Assembly (NCBI GenBank): GCA_026182355.1
Contig: JAPFBL010000049.1
Location: 4,423,001-4,487,000, forward strand
Source: Hermatobates lingyangjiaoensis
Taxonomy: Eukaryota > Arthropoda > Insecta > Hemiptera > Hermatobatidae
Direction: 5' to 3'
DNA: 64,000 bases
Below the pieces are notes generated by a model, which was not told the origin of the DNA, searched no databases, and saw only the letters and a list, made by a program, of their open reading frames with translations. The translations under genes were made by a program, and so were the position numbers. Below are positions 13,101 to 21,682 of the stretch, in pieces (within the stretch, counting starts at the first letter, position 1; each line of letters starts with the position of its first letter).

Positions 13101-16056
13101 CTGCAAACATTGATATATATATATATACAAACAAATACAATGGGGTGGGTTATGCCCCTTGGAGTTTCTTTGGCTGTTATATGTGTCAAATAGAAAGTAA
13201 TGCAGTAAAACATCCTACTTTATTATCAAAGGTGAATGTCCTCAACGGTACAAAATTGCCACAGTAAAAACCTTAATACTTACAACCTAAATAATTGCTT
13301 CAAACTGGGAGTTTTACTGGCATAAATTACTTCATGCCAGAAAATGAATCCGTTGAAACTTATAGATGTAGACAAGTCTTACACCTAACGTTCAGTAAAA
13401 TTAATTTATAAAACTTCTCAAATAAAGTTGATATTGAGTATTTAATTTCGACAAATGTTCAATATCTATGATATTATCCATGACTCTAGAAGAGGAGCAC
13501 CCTTAGCAGTTGTTCACTTAGAAGTCAATACGACTGGGGAGATTTTTCACGCTAATATTGAAAAAACAAAGCAAGCATTCATTAACAATGGTTACTCTAA
13601 TGATTTATCTGAGTAACATAGATTAATACCTGCAGTCAATACAAACATAGGATTGGAAACACTCCTGAAACGATACACAAATTATATTGCAGAAACTATT
13701 ATACTAGGAACACATACCTAGTTTCTGTTGGATTTGGAGTTCATTAAAATGTATTGGACAAACAAGTCCATTGGACTACATAGGGTTAAGGAAGAACTTA
13801 TTTTCTGGCTTCCTATTTCCTAAAATGTGTGAATTAATTTATTTTTTACCTTCATTTTTTTATGCAACACTCCTTTGAACGTTATATCTGAATATTTTAT
13901 TTTAAACAATGGCATTAAGAATCTTATTAATTTGATATGGTCTATTATTGGACCTTGTCTATTTAATAACGGTCGTTGTCAAGGCTCAATTTCTCTTGCC
14001 CTATCTGCTTCTGGAATGTGAATATGTCCCCTTTTTCCTATAATTTAGTTTGAAGTTAAAATTTGTGTTCTATCTTTTATAACTGATAAAGAATTTTAAT
14101 TGCATTATAAAACTCCTTTATGTGGGTATATCTTCCTGATTTTATTGTTATTATTGTTCCCCATATTGGATTGAATTTTTGACTATATTTTGTTTTTATA
14201 TTTATTGTTAATATTTTATTAAGATTAATTCTTGAATGTTCAACAGGAAACTACGCTACAGTGATAGCCCACAATCCTGACACTAGGAGGACTAGAGTAA
14301 AACTTCCATCTGGGGCTAAGAAAGTGATACCATCAAATAATCGAGCTATGGTTGGTATTGTTGCCGGAGGCGGGAGAATAGACAAACCTATTCTGAAAGC
14401 AGGAAGAGCTTATTATAAATATAAAGCTAAGAGGAACTGCTGGCCCAAAGTGAGAGGTGTAGCTATGAACCCTGTTGAACATCCTCATGGTGGTGGTAAT
14501 CATCAACATATAGGAAAAGCATCCACTGTTAAAAGAGGAACTCCTGCAGGAAGAAAGGTACATCTCGTTCTCTTAATTTTTTTACACTAACTTATTTTTT
14601 ACACTAATTTTCATAAGTTGTCGAAGACATTATAAAGTAATACCTTACATTTCAGTAACTGTTTGTGAAACAGTTTCACATTATAACATTCTTAAATATC
14701 CTTATTTTTACAAGATCAATTTACCTTATCTTTTACCTTATTTGACAAGGTAAAAGTGCAGGAAACTCTCACACATACATCGGATCATTACCTCACACAT
14801 AGCATATCGGACTATGGTACTGCATTAGTTTTGTTATATGCTAGTAATAAAGTAGTACTGACTATCCAGAAAATTCAGCAAGCCTTTGGTGTTCGGGATG
14901 TGACCCGGTAACAAAAGTTCAGCCATAAAAGAAGGAAACATATTATTCAGTTATAACATAATACCGATGATATTATTATTATAATTGAGGCGTCATATCA
15001 TTATAATAACCCATTGCGTACCCTCGCTACTGGGTCTAGAAAACTGGATTGTACTCTATGTAATACTTGTTATATTGGTTTGCTTTAACTAAGCTGGGCC
15101 TTCATATGAATTGATGTAGGGCTTCTTACGGTCATCGTAATAACCTTCCAGTTGTGATCTATTTGAATTCTCACAGCATTAGTTTTATGACTATTAATTT
15201 CTATTTGTTGTTATTTTACCCGTTATATTTTATAAAATTATTTCTGTTATTATAACTTTTATTTATGTTAATTGTGGTTATTTCTGTTACTTCCATCCTT
15301 GACTTATTTTATCTTCATATCTCGTTTTCTTCCCTTTATTTTCATATTTGTTTACCTTTTTGCTTCCTCTGTTCGTCTAATCTAACGGAATACTTCTCCC
15401 TTGTTTTTACCTTTTTCATTCCTCCCTTGGTAGTAACTTCATATTTTCCATTTTTACATGGATAGTTTTGTGATTTTATTTGTTATTAATTAAAACATTT
15501 CTGTTGTGTTCTTACAAAGTTCTTATTGTCGTTACAGCAATTAAAACTACAAAATGTTTTTGCATATTTAAAAATAAGATAATAAAAACTTTTTTAAAAC
15601 AAGTAAGTGAGTTTAGTGAATAAATAATTTTATCCCAAAAAAAAAAAAACATTTAAAAAAATCAAAAATACTTTATTCTTGTATGCAAGGTGCTGTATAC
15701 TTCTACAAATGCAATATATCCAACCTATTGTAATAAGAATGAGAATATGAATTGGTCATTTACAAATTATCTAAATCAATTCAAGTTGACATTTGAAGTT
15801 CTGAAAAACTTCAAGGTTTGGTTTTTAATTGATGTATTATGTTGTATGGTTGTACATTTTTTATTTATAGTTTAAGTTTATACAGTATGCACCTTGATCA
15901 CTAGTAAAAATTCAGTCATTATTACTGTATAGTTTTCTTTTTGATGCAGCTATGTGAAGCAATAGTTTATTCTTTTCTTAGGTTGGTTTGATAGCTGCAA
16001 GGAGAACTGGACGAATTAGGGGAGGTAAAACAGACCAAAAAAGAGGTGAGGATTAA
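4149..16056 (+). CDS. RpL8: 60S ribosomal protein L8 (uL2), complete, five coding exons
   Basis: uL2 is a core protein of the large ribosomal subunit next to the peptidyl-transferase centre. Coding exons are 4149-4286, 10964-11105, 11173-11283, 14247-14557 and 15982-16056. They total 777 bp and give 258 aa, against the usual 256-257. All junctions are GT-AG and the phases fit. Diagnostic segments are the start [34 protein letters not shown], the conserved [18 protein letters not shown] loop containing the functionally critical His, and [15 protein letters not shown] near the end. The tail reads DQKRGED, one residue longer than the common form. Intron 1 between coding exons is 6.7 kb, intron 2 only 67 bp, intron 3 3.0 kb and intron 4 1.4 kb. 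The long introns carry transposon relics. No AATAAA was seen soon after the stop. Confidence 0.97.
4785..5150 (+). repeat. Dispersed repeat R1, copy 1
   Basis: It aligns in the same orientation with 9115-9505. Shared blocks include AAATGTTTATTAGTC-like sequence, GTGTTACGAAA, TTACAGGAGAA and AGCCAGTGGAT, in the same order. Both copies are in RpL8 intron 1. No coding content or terminal inverted repeats were recognised, so the class is unknown. Confidence 0.7.
5245..5735 (+). mobile_element. 5'-truncated Penelope-like element, family B (GIY-YIG tail plus pLTR)
   Basis: The sequence begins inside the GIY-YIG endonuclease coding region ([18 protein letters not shown]), matching the better copy at 40645-40989 (VKQHQYSVSRRKKSSALF). 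It continues through the 3' untranslated region into the hammerhead-like pLTR motif at 5643-5685. There the first box is mutated (TTGAAGA instead of CTGACGA) and GAAA has become AAAA, while the palindromic AGATCT is kept. It is a dead insertion in RpL8 intron 1. Confidence 0.75.
5799..5945. repeat. Foldback element with ~66-bp arms
   Basis: The left arm (5799-5864) and right arm (5875-5945) are inverted copies. The shared segments are ATAGTTCAGTGTACA, AGAGAAATTAAAAGCACA and AGTCTCTAATTTTC. A 10-base loop separates them. The right arm has a few extra bases. The element sits directly against a (TA)n tract at 5785-5800 and another follows at about 5981-5996. The class is unknown. Confidence 0.8.
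6230..8230 (+). mobile_element. RTE-clade non-LTR retrotransposon, degenerate and internally deleted
   Basis: AP-endonuclease sequence starts near 6240 ([38 protein letters not shown]; a DFN block; [20 protein letters not shown]). The linker to RT follows. At 7500-7600 comes the post-catalytic RT block (MISDLQ...EK, then [10 protein letters not shown]). At 7650-8080 comes the C-terminal region ([40 protein letters not shown]; a [15 protein letters not shown] block). The stretch that should carry RT motifs A to C is absent between about 7450 and 7510, and several stops and frameshifts are present. The family assignment rests on the TYGA.W and WKWAGH-like blocks typical of arthropod RTE proteins. 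Confidence 0.8.
8400..8860 (+). mobile_element. Probable PLE terminal relic (type C' tail)
   Basis: A non-coding stretch ending with CTGAAGATGACTC (from 8757), then AACAGTTGAAAC. This has the CTGANGA...GAAA spacing seen in the PLE tails elsewhere in the window and in the relic at 33635-33690. No ORF remains. The assignment is by motif pattern only. Confidence 0.35.
9115..9505 (+). repeat. Dispersed repeat R1, copy 2
   Basis: Direct-orientation partner of 4785-5150, with an extra ~40 bp segment near 9355-9395 in which the AGCCAGTGGAT-like block is repeated. Diverged by substitutions and small indels, which suggests an old repeat. Confidence 0.7.
9506..10963. other. RpL8 intron 1, 3' part; no feature seen
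   Basis: AT-rich sequence with homopolymer runs. It ends in the acceptor CCTTGTAG before exon 2. No repeat, ORF of note or RNA gene was recognised. Confidence 0.4.
11375..11600 (+). repeat. Inverted duplication in RpL8 intron 3, left copy
   Basis: The reverse complement of 13240-13465 aligns here. Shared strings include AAAGTTGATATTGAG (complement of CTCAATATCAACTTT at 11397-11411), TTAATTTATAAAACTTCT, and CATCTATA.GTTTCAA followed by TTCATTTTCT. The match fades past about 11560. Confidence 0.65.
12245..12490 (-). repeat. Dispersed repeat R2, copy 1 (inverted)
   Basis: The reverse complement matches 18412-18606 and part of 18903-19055. Shared blocks are the terminal CCCGTCTTTGACG segment, ACACTGTGTTAAATAAGTGCCTCT-like sequence, and ACATTAGCTGTCTGTCC followed by CATG...GAGTTG. 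A (TA)n-like insertion splits this copy at 12355-12395. No coding capacity was seen. Confidence 0.65.
13240..13465 (-). repeat. Inverted duplication in RpL8 intron 3, right copy
   Basis: Diverged inverted copy of 11375-11600. It ends at ACAAATGTTC, four bases before a direct-orientation copy of RpL8 exon 2 begins, so the two segments form one rearranged block. Confidence 0.65.
13470..13519 (+). pseudogene. Fragment of RpL8 exon 2 inside RpL8 intron 3
   Basis: GATATTATCCATGAC at 13470 matches the first base of exon 2 (10964) onward for 50 bp, with a few substitutions ([16 protein letters not shown] instead of [16 protein letters not shown]). Homology begins exactly at the exon boundary; the upstream intron is not copied. 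Homology is lost after CACTT. A cryptic acceptor was not evident: the preceding bases are ATCTAT rather than a pyrimidine-AG. Confidence 0.8.
13525..13740 (+). mobile_element. Possible PLE coding relic
   Basis: One frame reads [19 protein letters not shown] then a stop. This resembles the segment after the RT domain in PLE proteins (compare LLKQKFSDRGYPSNFINN in the family A ORF here). The following [14 protein letters not shown] was not matched. Weak evidence. Confidence 0.3.
15000..15240 (+). mobile_element. PLE family A C-terminal (GIY-YIG) relic
   Basis: In RpL8 intron 4. One frame reads [14 protein letters not shown], aligning with RLDCTQCDSFYVGL of the 35171 [12 protein letters not shown], then [15 protein letters not shown] and LNSHSISF in shifted frames match TKLSLRMNNHRASVGQRRDLPIAIHANSHD of the minus copy at 37605. 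Stops and frameshifts are present. The pyrimidine-rich sequence downstream (15241-15470) is typical of the PLE 3' region here. Confidence 0.65.
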
Positions 16057-16232
16057 TTGGATGACATTTCTGTATGCATAAATATAATTGTAATTAATTA
16101 ATCTTTGTTGTTAATCCATTTTACCCAATCCCTTAAAATGAAGGTAGTTTAGAAACTGAAAGGGTTTTTTAATTATGACAGGATTTTTAATTATGGGAGT
16201 CTTTTTTTTTTTTTTTTTTTTAATTTACTATA

Positions 16233-16560
16233 AGGGGTCAAGTTTGCCCAGTGGCTAACGTGCTCGCCTCTGGACTTATATCCGGGGTTCAATACTCACT
16301 CTGTGGCTCTCGATTTATTCAGGCGGGAGGTAAAGAAATCTGTCACGTCGTCTCTCGGAGAGGACGAAAAGCCGTCAGTTCTGAGTCTGTACGATGACAG
16401 ATAGTTGTTAAAGATTTGTATTCTAAATACACTTGAGTTAGGCAAAATTTAGGACTCAATTTAGAATATTCATTATTTATATCACAAAGGGTCAATGTTA
16501 CACCGATGTCTATCCTCTCGTGGGACTGCCACTGCAACCTAAGCTGACATAACCTCTACT
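16233..16560 (+). mobile_element. tRNA-derived SINE
   Basis: The tRNA-like head has a box A candidate (TTTGCCCAGTGG, 16243-16254) and a box B candidate (GGTTCAATACTC, 16286-16297), about 32 bp apart. A body follows containing GTCTCTCGGAGAGGACG and AAAGCCGTCAGT. A second, truncated head is at 18668-18722 with GTAGCCCAGTGGCTTGCGTGC. The tail structure is unclear. Confidence 0.6.
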
Positions 16561-17247
16561 TTACTATAACTAAAGTATAATAATTACGGAAACATTCGAT
16601 GCCGAGATTATGAATGACAGGTTTACTATTTTGAGAGGTGCCTTGAGTCTATTTTTGAAGTTTTTTCTATGGTGTCTGTGTGCCCGAAACGATTTGGACA
16701 CGTACCATGTTCAGTTCATACTGTTTGATGTATCAAATCCATATTTTACCCGGCTGACCCCTAAAGTGTAGATGGGATTTATTGTTTTTGATCAATATTG
16801 ACTGCATCATTGAAAAGGTAAATTTTTTTGGCCAATATATGATTTTAGACTTTTAAACTCAACTAACTCTAGAGTGTTGTAAATTTGGGATCTTTGAAAC
16901 CAGTAGTAACTTTAACACAAAGTAACTTAAAAAAATTTCAAGAACCTTCAAGGTCAGTTTTGCGCGAAAATGTAAAACTTTGGACTTCGGATTGATTCTG
17001 CATGCTTCTCGGCACGATACTGGTCACACCGTTTCACCGATCTTAACGAAACTGTACCTTAAAATAGCTCTTTATGAGAGGATGAAGTGTATACTTTTTT
17101 GTCGAAATTGACAATTTTCCGATTGACGGAAAAGAGTATTTTGATACTGTTTATTAGTTCAGAATTTCTTATCCGCTGAACTACTAAATATAGAAAATGA
17201 AATATTGTCAAAAAAATTTATTTATGAAAATTGAGTCAGTCAGACAG
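16561..17247. other. Intergenic, repeat-like, unassigned
   Basis: No ORF. The segment around 17015-17060 (CACACCGTTTCACCGATCTTAACGAAACT) reads like the degenerate 5' leaders of Helitron or other insect elements, but no boundary or second copy was found in the window. Confidence 0.25.
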
Positions 17248-17745
17248 AATCTATATAAATAAAATAATGATTTTGTCTGTACATTGCTTAGAACTGACTC
17301 AATTCAAGTTTTCTTTACGTTTCATACATTGGAGAAACCGAATCCGCCCTTAGAAAAATTTCTGTCGGGTTGTCGGTTTGTCCGCAAAACTTTGTCACAA
17401 GTAAACTCAGCTACCATAAGACATATAAAGCTGAAACTTTTACAGTAGATATGGGTAGGTCTAACTTAAAATATAGGCTCTGAATTATTTGGAAATTCAA
17501 CGTAGAAGTGAAGTTATGGACGTTTAAAGCAAAAACGTTTGTCACAAGTAAACTCAGCCACCATAAGACATGGCGAACTGAAACTTTGACACTGGATTTG
17601 TGTATGCCTAACTTAAAATATGGGCTCTAAATAGATTCATAATTAAGTACAGAAACGAAGTTATAGGACTTTAAGCGTATTTTCCTAACTTCACGGACAA
17701 GTTTGTTTTGAAAATACACAGGTGAAGCAAGTAGGTATTGTTAGT
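17248..17745 (+). mobile_element. Helitron-type 5' region with two ~147-bp tandem units
   Basis: It begins TCTATATAAATAAAATAATG, consistent with a Helitron 5' TC end. Two direct repeats follow, at about 17394-17540 and 17541-17684, each starting GTCACAAGTAAACTCAGC and containing CTAACTTAAAATAT. Copies occur at 18725-18900 (part) and 29155-29490 (both units). The helicase relic directly downstream supports the Helitron label. Confidence 0.6.
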
Positions 17746-18345
17746 TGATTTTAATTTCATTGGAGCATATGAATATATTGCGTATTTGACATCTTTGAAA
17801 AAGTGTTTCCCAGAGTTGAGGATATACTATCTATTACGAATAAATAGTTTTGTAAACGAGCAATTCTCTACTCTTAATACGGACAGGCAGGAAAAATCAA
17901 CAAATAAGTTCTTACGCTATATCATACCGAGGAAAGAACTTACAAGTCAGTAAAGAGATTGGATTAGTGATGAAGAAGCAGTTCATTATCTAATTGAATT
18001 TCTTGACTGAATTTATTTCTCCTGGACTGCCTGCTCATGAGTAAAAACTTAAAGTAGGAGAATCAATCATGCTGCAATTTAGTAGCAGTAACAAATTTCA
18101 TGTTACGAAACATGAGTGCCCCAAAACTGTGCAACGGGACACGACTCTGAGTTCGTGCTCTACACAGATATGCCACAGAGGCGGACATTATGACTGGATG
18201 TGGTATTGGGGAGTCTGTGTATATACCACACATACCATTGATTCCGAGCCACTGTCTGTTTACGTTGAAATGATTGCAAAGTCCGGTCAGAGTCTATTTC
18301 GCAATGACGTTAACTAAGTCGCAAAGGGAGACTTCATCTAACGCA
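17746..18345 (+). pseudogene. Helitron PIF1-like helicase, C-terminal relic 1
   Basis: Frames with stops read EEAVHYLIEFLD, SPGLPAHE*KLKVGESIML, ADIMTGCGIGESVYIPHIPL and LQSPVRVYFAMTLTKSQ. These follow the order of the C-terminal PIF1-type helicase of Helitrons (EFLNSL-like, LKVG..I+L, IPRIPLIP-like, FPV+..FAMTINK+QGQT-like). It lies directly behind the Helitron-like 5' region, so Rep and the N-terminal helicase have been lost. Confidence 0.75.
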
Positions 18346-18411
18346 GGAATACAAGGTAGCGAAACCAGGTTTTTCTCACATGGTCAAATGTAGTTTACTT
18401 GCTCAAGGGTC

Positions 18412-18606
18412 AGAGGTTTCAACTCTTTCTTCTACCATGAACCTGAAGGACAGACAGCTAATGTAGTGTATTTAGAGGCATTTGTTTAACACTGTAGTAA
18501 TAATGGTATTTTCTACTGTTCTATAATTTTTAATGACATTTTGGAATACCAAAAATGACGGAACTTCTGATTCCGTCAAAGACGGGTACGTTTGCTATGT
18601 ATTATA
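18412..18606 (+). repeat. Dispersed repeat R2, copy 2
   Basis: Plus-oriented partner of the inverted copy at 12245-12490. It contains GGACAGACAGCTAATGTAG, AACACTGTAGTAATAATGG and the terminal GTCAAAGACGGGTACGTTTG. Confidence 0.7.
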
Positions 18607-18667
18607 TATAACTGTAAACTTTTTTTTAAAAAAATTTGCTTAATAAGTACACTGGTAATAATATAAG

Positions 18668-18722
18668 GTATGGGACCAGAGTAGCCCAGTGGCTTGCGTG
18701 CTAGCTTTTGACTGGGAGCACG
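18668..18722 (+). mobile_element. Truncated SINE head
   Basis: It matches the tRNA-like head of the SINE at 16233 (box A GTAGCCCAGTGG at 18681-18692) but stops where Helitron-type sequence begins. Confidence 0.5.
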
Positions 18723-18724
18723 TT

Positions 18725-18900
18725 AATTAGAACTAACTCATTTCAAGTTTTCTTTACGTTTCATACTTCAGAGTAGCCACATGTACCCTTAGAATAATTT
18801 CTGTCTGTCGGTTTGTCCACAAAATATTGCCACCATAAGACATATAAATCTGATACATTGATTGTAGATTTGTGTATGTCTAACTTAAAATCTAATCTTT
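18725..18900 (+). mobile_element. Helitron-type 5' region fragment
   Basis: It matches 17285-17470 of the Helitron-like leader, sharing TTTCAAGTTTTCTTTACG, TTTCATAC, TCTGTC.GGTTTGTCC and the first unit's TATAAA.CTGA segment. It is truncated at both ends, between a SINE head and repeat R2. Confidence 0.6.
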
Positions 18901-18902
18901 GT

Positions 18903-19055
18903 ATACAGAGGCATTGTTTAGCACTGTACTAATAATGGTATTTTCTACTATTCTATAACTTCTAATTGTAGTATTAGTATAATAATATAATTGATATTTT
19001 GGAATACCAAGTATAATAGCATTTTTGATTCCGTCAAAGACGGGTACGTTTGCTA
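18903..19055 (+). repeat. Dispersed repeat R2, copy 3
   Basis: Third copy of R2. It shares TAGCACTGTACTAATAATGG, TTTGGAATACCAA and the end block GTCAAAGACGGGTACGTTTG. That block is identical in copies 2 and 3, so it is probably the element's terminus. Confidence 0.7.
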
Positions 19056-19386
19056 GTTCTATTTAAAAGTTAAAATAATTAAATTTGAATTCATTTTATG
19101 TGTTAATATGATATGTAAGATCAATAAAATTGCAAATTAGCCATATATTTTAAGAAGTATTCCAGCATGTGATAGATGGTTGTCAGACGAAAATGTAATT
19201 GATCTCCATGTGCGCCCTTTGACAAATCATAAAGGTCATACATATAATTGTTACTGTGTTTAAGAATCGATTGTATTTGTGTAACATTGAAGTAACAGAA
19301 GTGTTCTTTTTCTGTCTTTATGAAAAAACTACTACTAATTTTAAATCACTTTTCCGGTGATTAAAAATACTTTAAATTTCGAATTA

Positions 19387-19775
19387 CAGTGGTACCTCGG
19401 GATACGAGTGCCCCAACATACGAGTTATTTGAGATACGAGCAGTCAAATGAGCAAATTGTGTTTTGAAATACCAGTGAAATTTGAGATACAAGGAACAGC
19501 CAATTGTAGTATCAGGTCATTTTTAAATATGTACATTTTTTTTTCTACGATTCCGCCTACGGCCCACTCAGTTCTCAGTTTATTACCTTTGAAATATGAG
19601 GAACATTTGAGATTCCAGGAACGGCCAATTTACCGCGCCTGCGTCTTATTAGGGGTAAGTATTTTTGGGGCTGGAACGGATTAATGGCATTTCACTTGAT
19701 TTCAATGGGGAAAATTGCTTTGAGATAAGAGTAAGGTTACAGAACGAATTAAACTCCTATCCCGAGGTACCACTG
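19387..19775. mobile_element. Tigger/pogo-type MITE, 389 bp
   Basis: Terminal inverted repeats CAGTGGTACCTCGGGATA (left) and its complement TATCCCGAGGTACCACTG (right), flanked by TA target-site duplications (19385-19386 and 19776-19777). The termini resemble the CAGTGGTACCTCGG ends common in pogo/Tigger-like elements. No transposase is present, only repeated ATACGAG/GAGATA motifs inside. Confidence 0.8.
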
Positions 19776-20087
19776 TATATGTTGTTTTATTAGGAATATT
19801 TCATGAACTTATAATATGGGAAGAGTAATATTACACTAAAAATGATATCACTAAGCTCCATCTGCAATACCATGAGAAGTGTTTGGTAAATAAACCTCTT
19901 CACAACATGACTATCAGAAAACTAAGTAGAAAAATCCTTGAAGTGTTTAAAAAAATAAAATCATTGGGATGGTTACTTTTGATAATACATCCTTCCAATG
20001 CATTGAAGGACCACAAATACACAGATGGATTAATGCAGCGCCATGGATTAAAACAATGCTAACGCAAAGGAATAATTAGTGTAAGTA

Positions 20088-21001
20088 CGAGGGTCGTCCA
20101 GAAAATAAGTTCCGTTTTGGTCTGTAGGGCGGTAGGAGTGGTTTTTGCCAAATCCGGCAACACTGTTCGAAAGAGGAGAGGTGGGGGAATAGAATGAGAG
20201 GTGGGGGACCTCAGTCGGTCAATTCATGGAGCCCTCCATGTCACGTCCCGCCACCTCCATCCCGTTCCCTCTCGAGTTGTTTTGCGCTGAGTGATTCAAT
20301 TTCTTTATGCACAGGGTTTCAAATCAGTTCAAATTCACGAACAGCTCATTTCTGTTTATGGAGAAGGTGTAATGAGTGAATCAATGGTGAGGAGATGGGT
20401 ACGTGAATTTAAGGCGGGAAGACATTCACTTGAGGATGAAAGTGGGAGAGGCAGACCCTCAGTTGTGACGGACGAAATTGTCGCAGAAATCGACAATGCA
20501 ATTCGCAAAGATCGTCGTTCAACCCTGGATGAACTCCACCTGAGTTTCCCAGACATCTCACGATCCCTCATCCATGAGATCGTCTCGGAAAAACTTGACT
20601 TTCGGAAAGTTTCCGCCCGGTGGGTCCCTAGAGAGCTGAATGTCTTCCCGCCTTAAATTCACGTACCCATCTCCTCACCATTGATTCACTCATTACACCT
20701 TCTCCATAAACAGAAATGAGCTGTTCGTGAATTTGAACTGATTTGAAACCCTGTGCATAAAGAAATTGAATCACTCAGCGCAAAACAACTCGAGAGGGAA
20801 CGGGATCGAGGTGGCGGGACGTGACATGGAGGGCTCCATTTCAACTACCTGCCCTGACGTTGGTAATTGACCGACTGAGGTCCCGCACCTCTCATTCTAT
20901 TCCCCCACCTCTCCTCTTTCGAGCGGTGTTGCCGGATTTGGCAAAAACCACTCCTACCGCCCTTCAGACCAAAACGGAACTTATTTTCTGGACGACCCTC
21001 G
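20088..21001. mobile_element. Mariner-derived foldback with ~350-bp inverted arms, 914 bp
   Basis: The termini CGAGGGTCGTCCAGAAAATA and the inverted copy are flanked by TA duplications (20086-20087, 21002-21003). The left arm (about 20088-20430) and right arm (about 20640-21001) are near-perfect inverted copies that include the 5' leader and the first ~40 codons of a mariner transposase. The right arm keeps about 25 bp near 20837-20863 that the left arm lacks. Only the central ~210 bp is unique. It looks like a transposon whose distal half was replaced by an inverted copy of its own first ~350 bp. Confidence 0.9.
20291..20640 (+). pseudogene. N-terminal fragment of mariner transposase within the foldback
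   Basis: It reads MIQFLYAQGFKSVQIHEQL..., a paired helix-turn-helix domain with the linker DESGRGRPS and a second HTH (STLDELHLSFPDISRSLIHEI), ending at KVSARWVPREL, the WVP.L motif. It covers about 116 residues of the usual ~345, so the whole catalytic DDE/D domain is missing. Codons after WVPREL run into the inverted arm. It differs from the mariner at 21683 in sequence and ends, so it is a separate lineage. Confidence 0.85.
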
Positions 21002-21682
21002 TATATTAATTGCCATCTGAAATTGTGATCAACCACTAAAGGATATCCTGTCGCACTTGTGGTCATTAGGTTTTACAGGGCCTACTGGATACAATACCAT
21101 ATATCAAAGTGACCATATGGAGATGATCTTGTTATTACAAAGAATGCTTAAGAATACTGTCAAAGACCTCTTTATAAAAATACTAAACTAGAACTCTCAA
21201 AGGAGTGTAAATATATTAGAGTATCTTCAGACAAAACACAACTAATTATGTTAAGGATGAGACATATTGTTTGGAAACATAGATACTTAATGTTTTAAGG
21301 TAATTATTAGTTAATAATGAAAATGAGGACGAAGATTGTGATATTTATATCATACGACATTCCTATAATTTTTTACAAACTATGTTCTATAAAGAATTTA
21401 ACTGTTTTTGTTAAATGACTTTCTGGACTCATTTAACACATTTATTTTATTACAAAAATATAATGAATCTGGGAATTTACGAGTAAAAATAATAACGCCT
21501 TTTATAAAATTTAATTTAAAACAAGTTGTACTTCCTGAATTTTATATGGGTAAATTGAAACAAATTTAATGCACACACTTTTACCATTAGTTAAATCTTG
21601 ATAAATAGGTAATAAAATGAAATCCTATTGACATATACAATTAATATGAGCTCTTTCCGATTTGCAAAACAATTGTTAGATA

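Noticed and set aside
12777..13193. 138-codon open frame in RpL8 intron 3
   Set aside because: Hydrophobic, AT-driven composition, includes a TATATATA-derived IYIYIQ stretch and overlaps repeat and intron sequence. No family resemblance.
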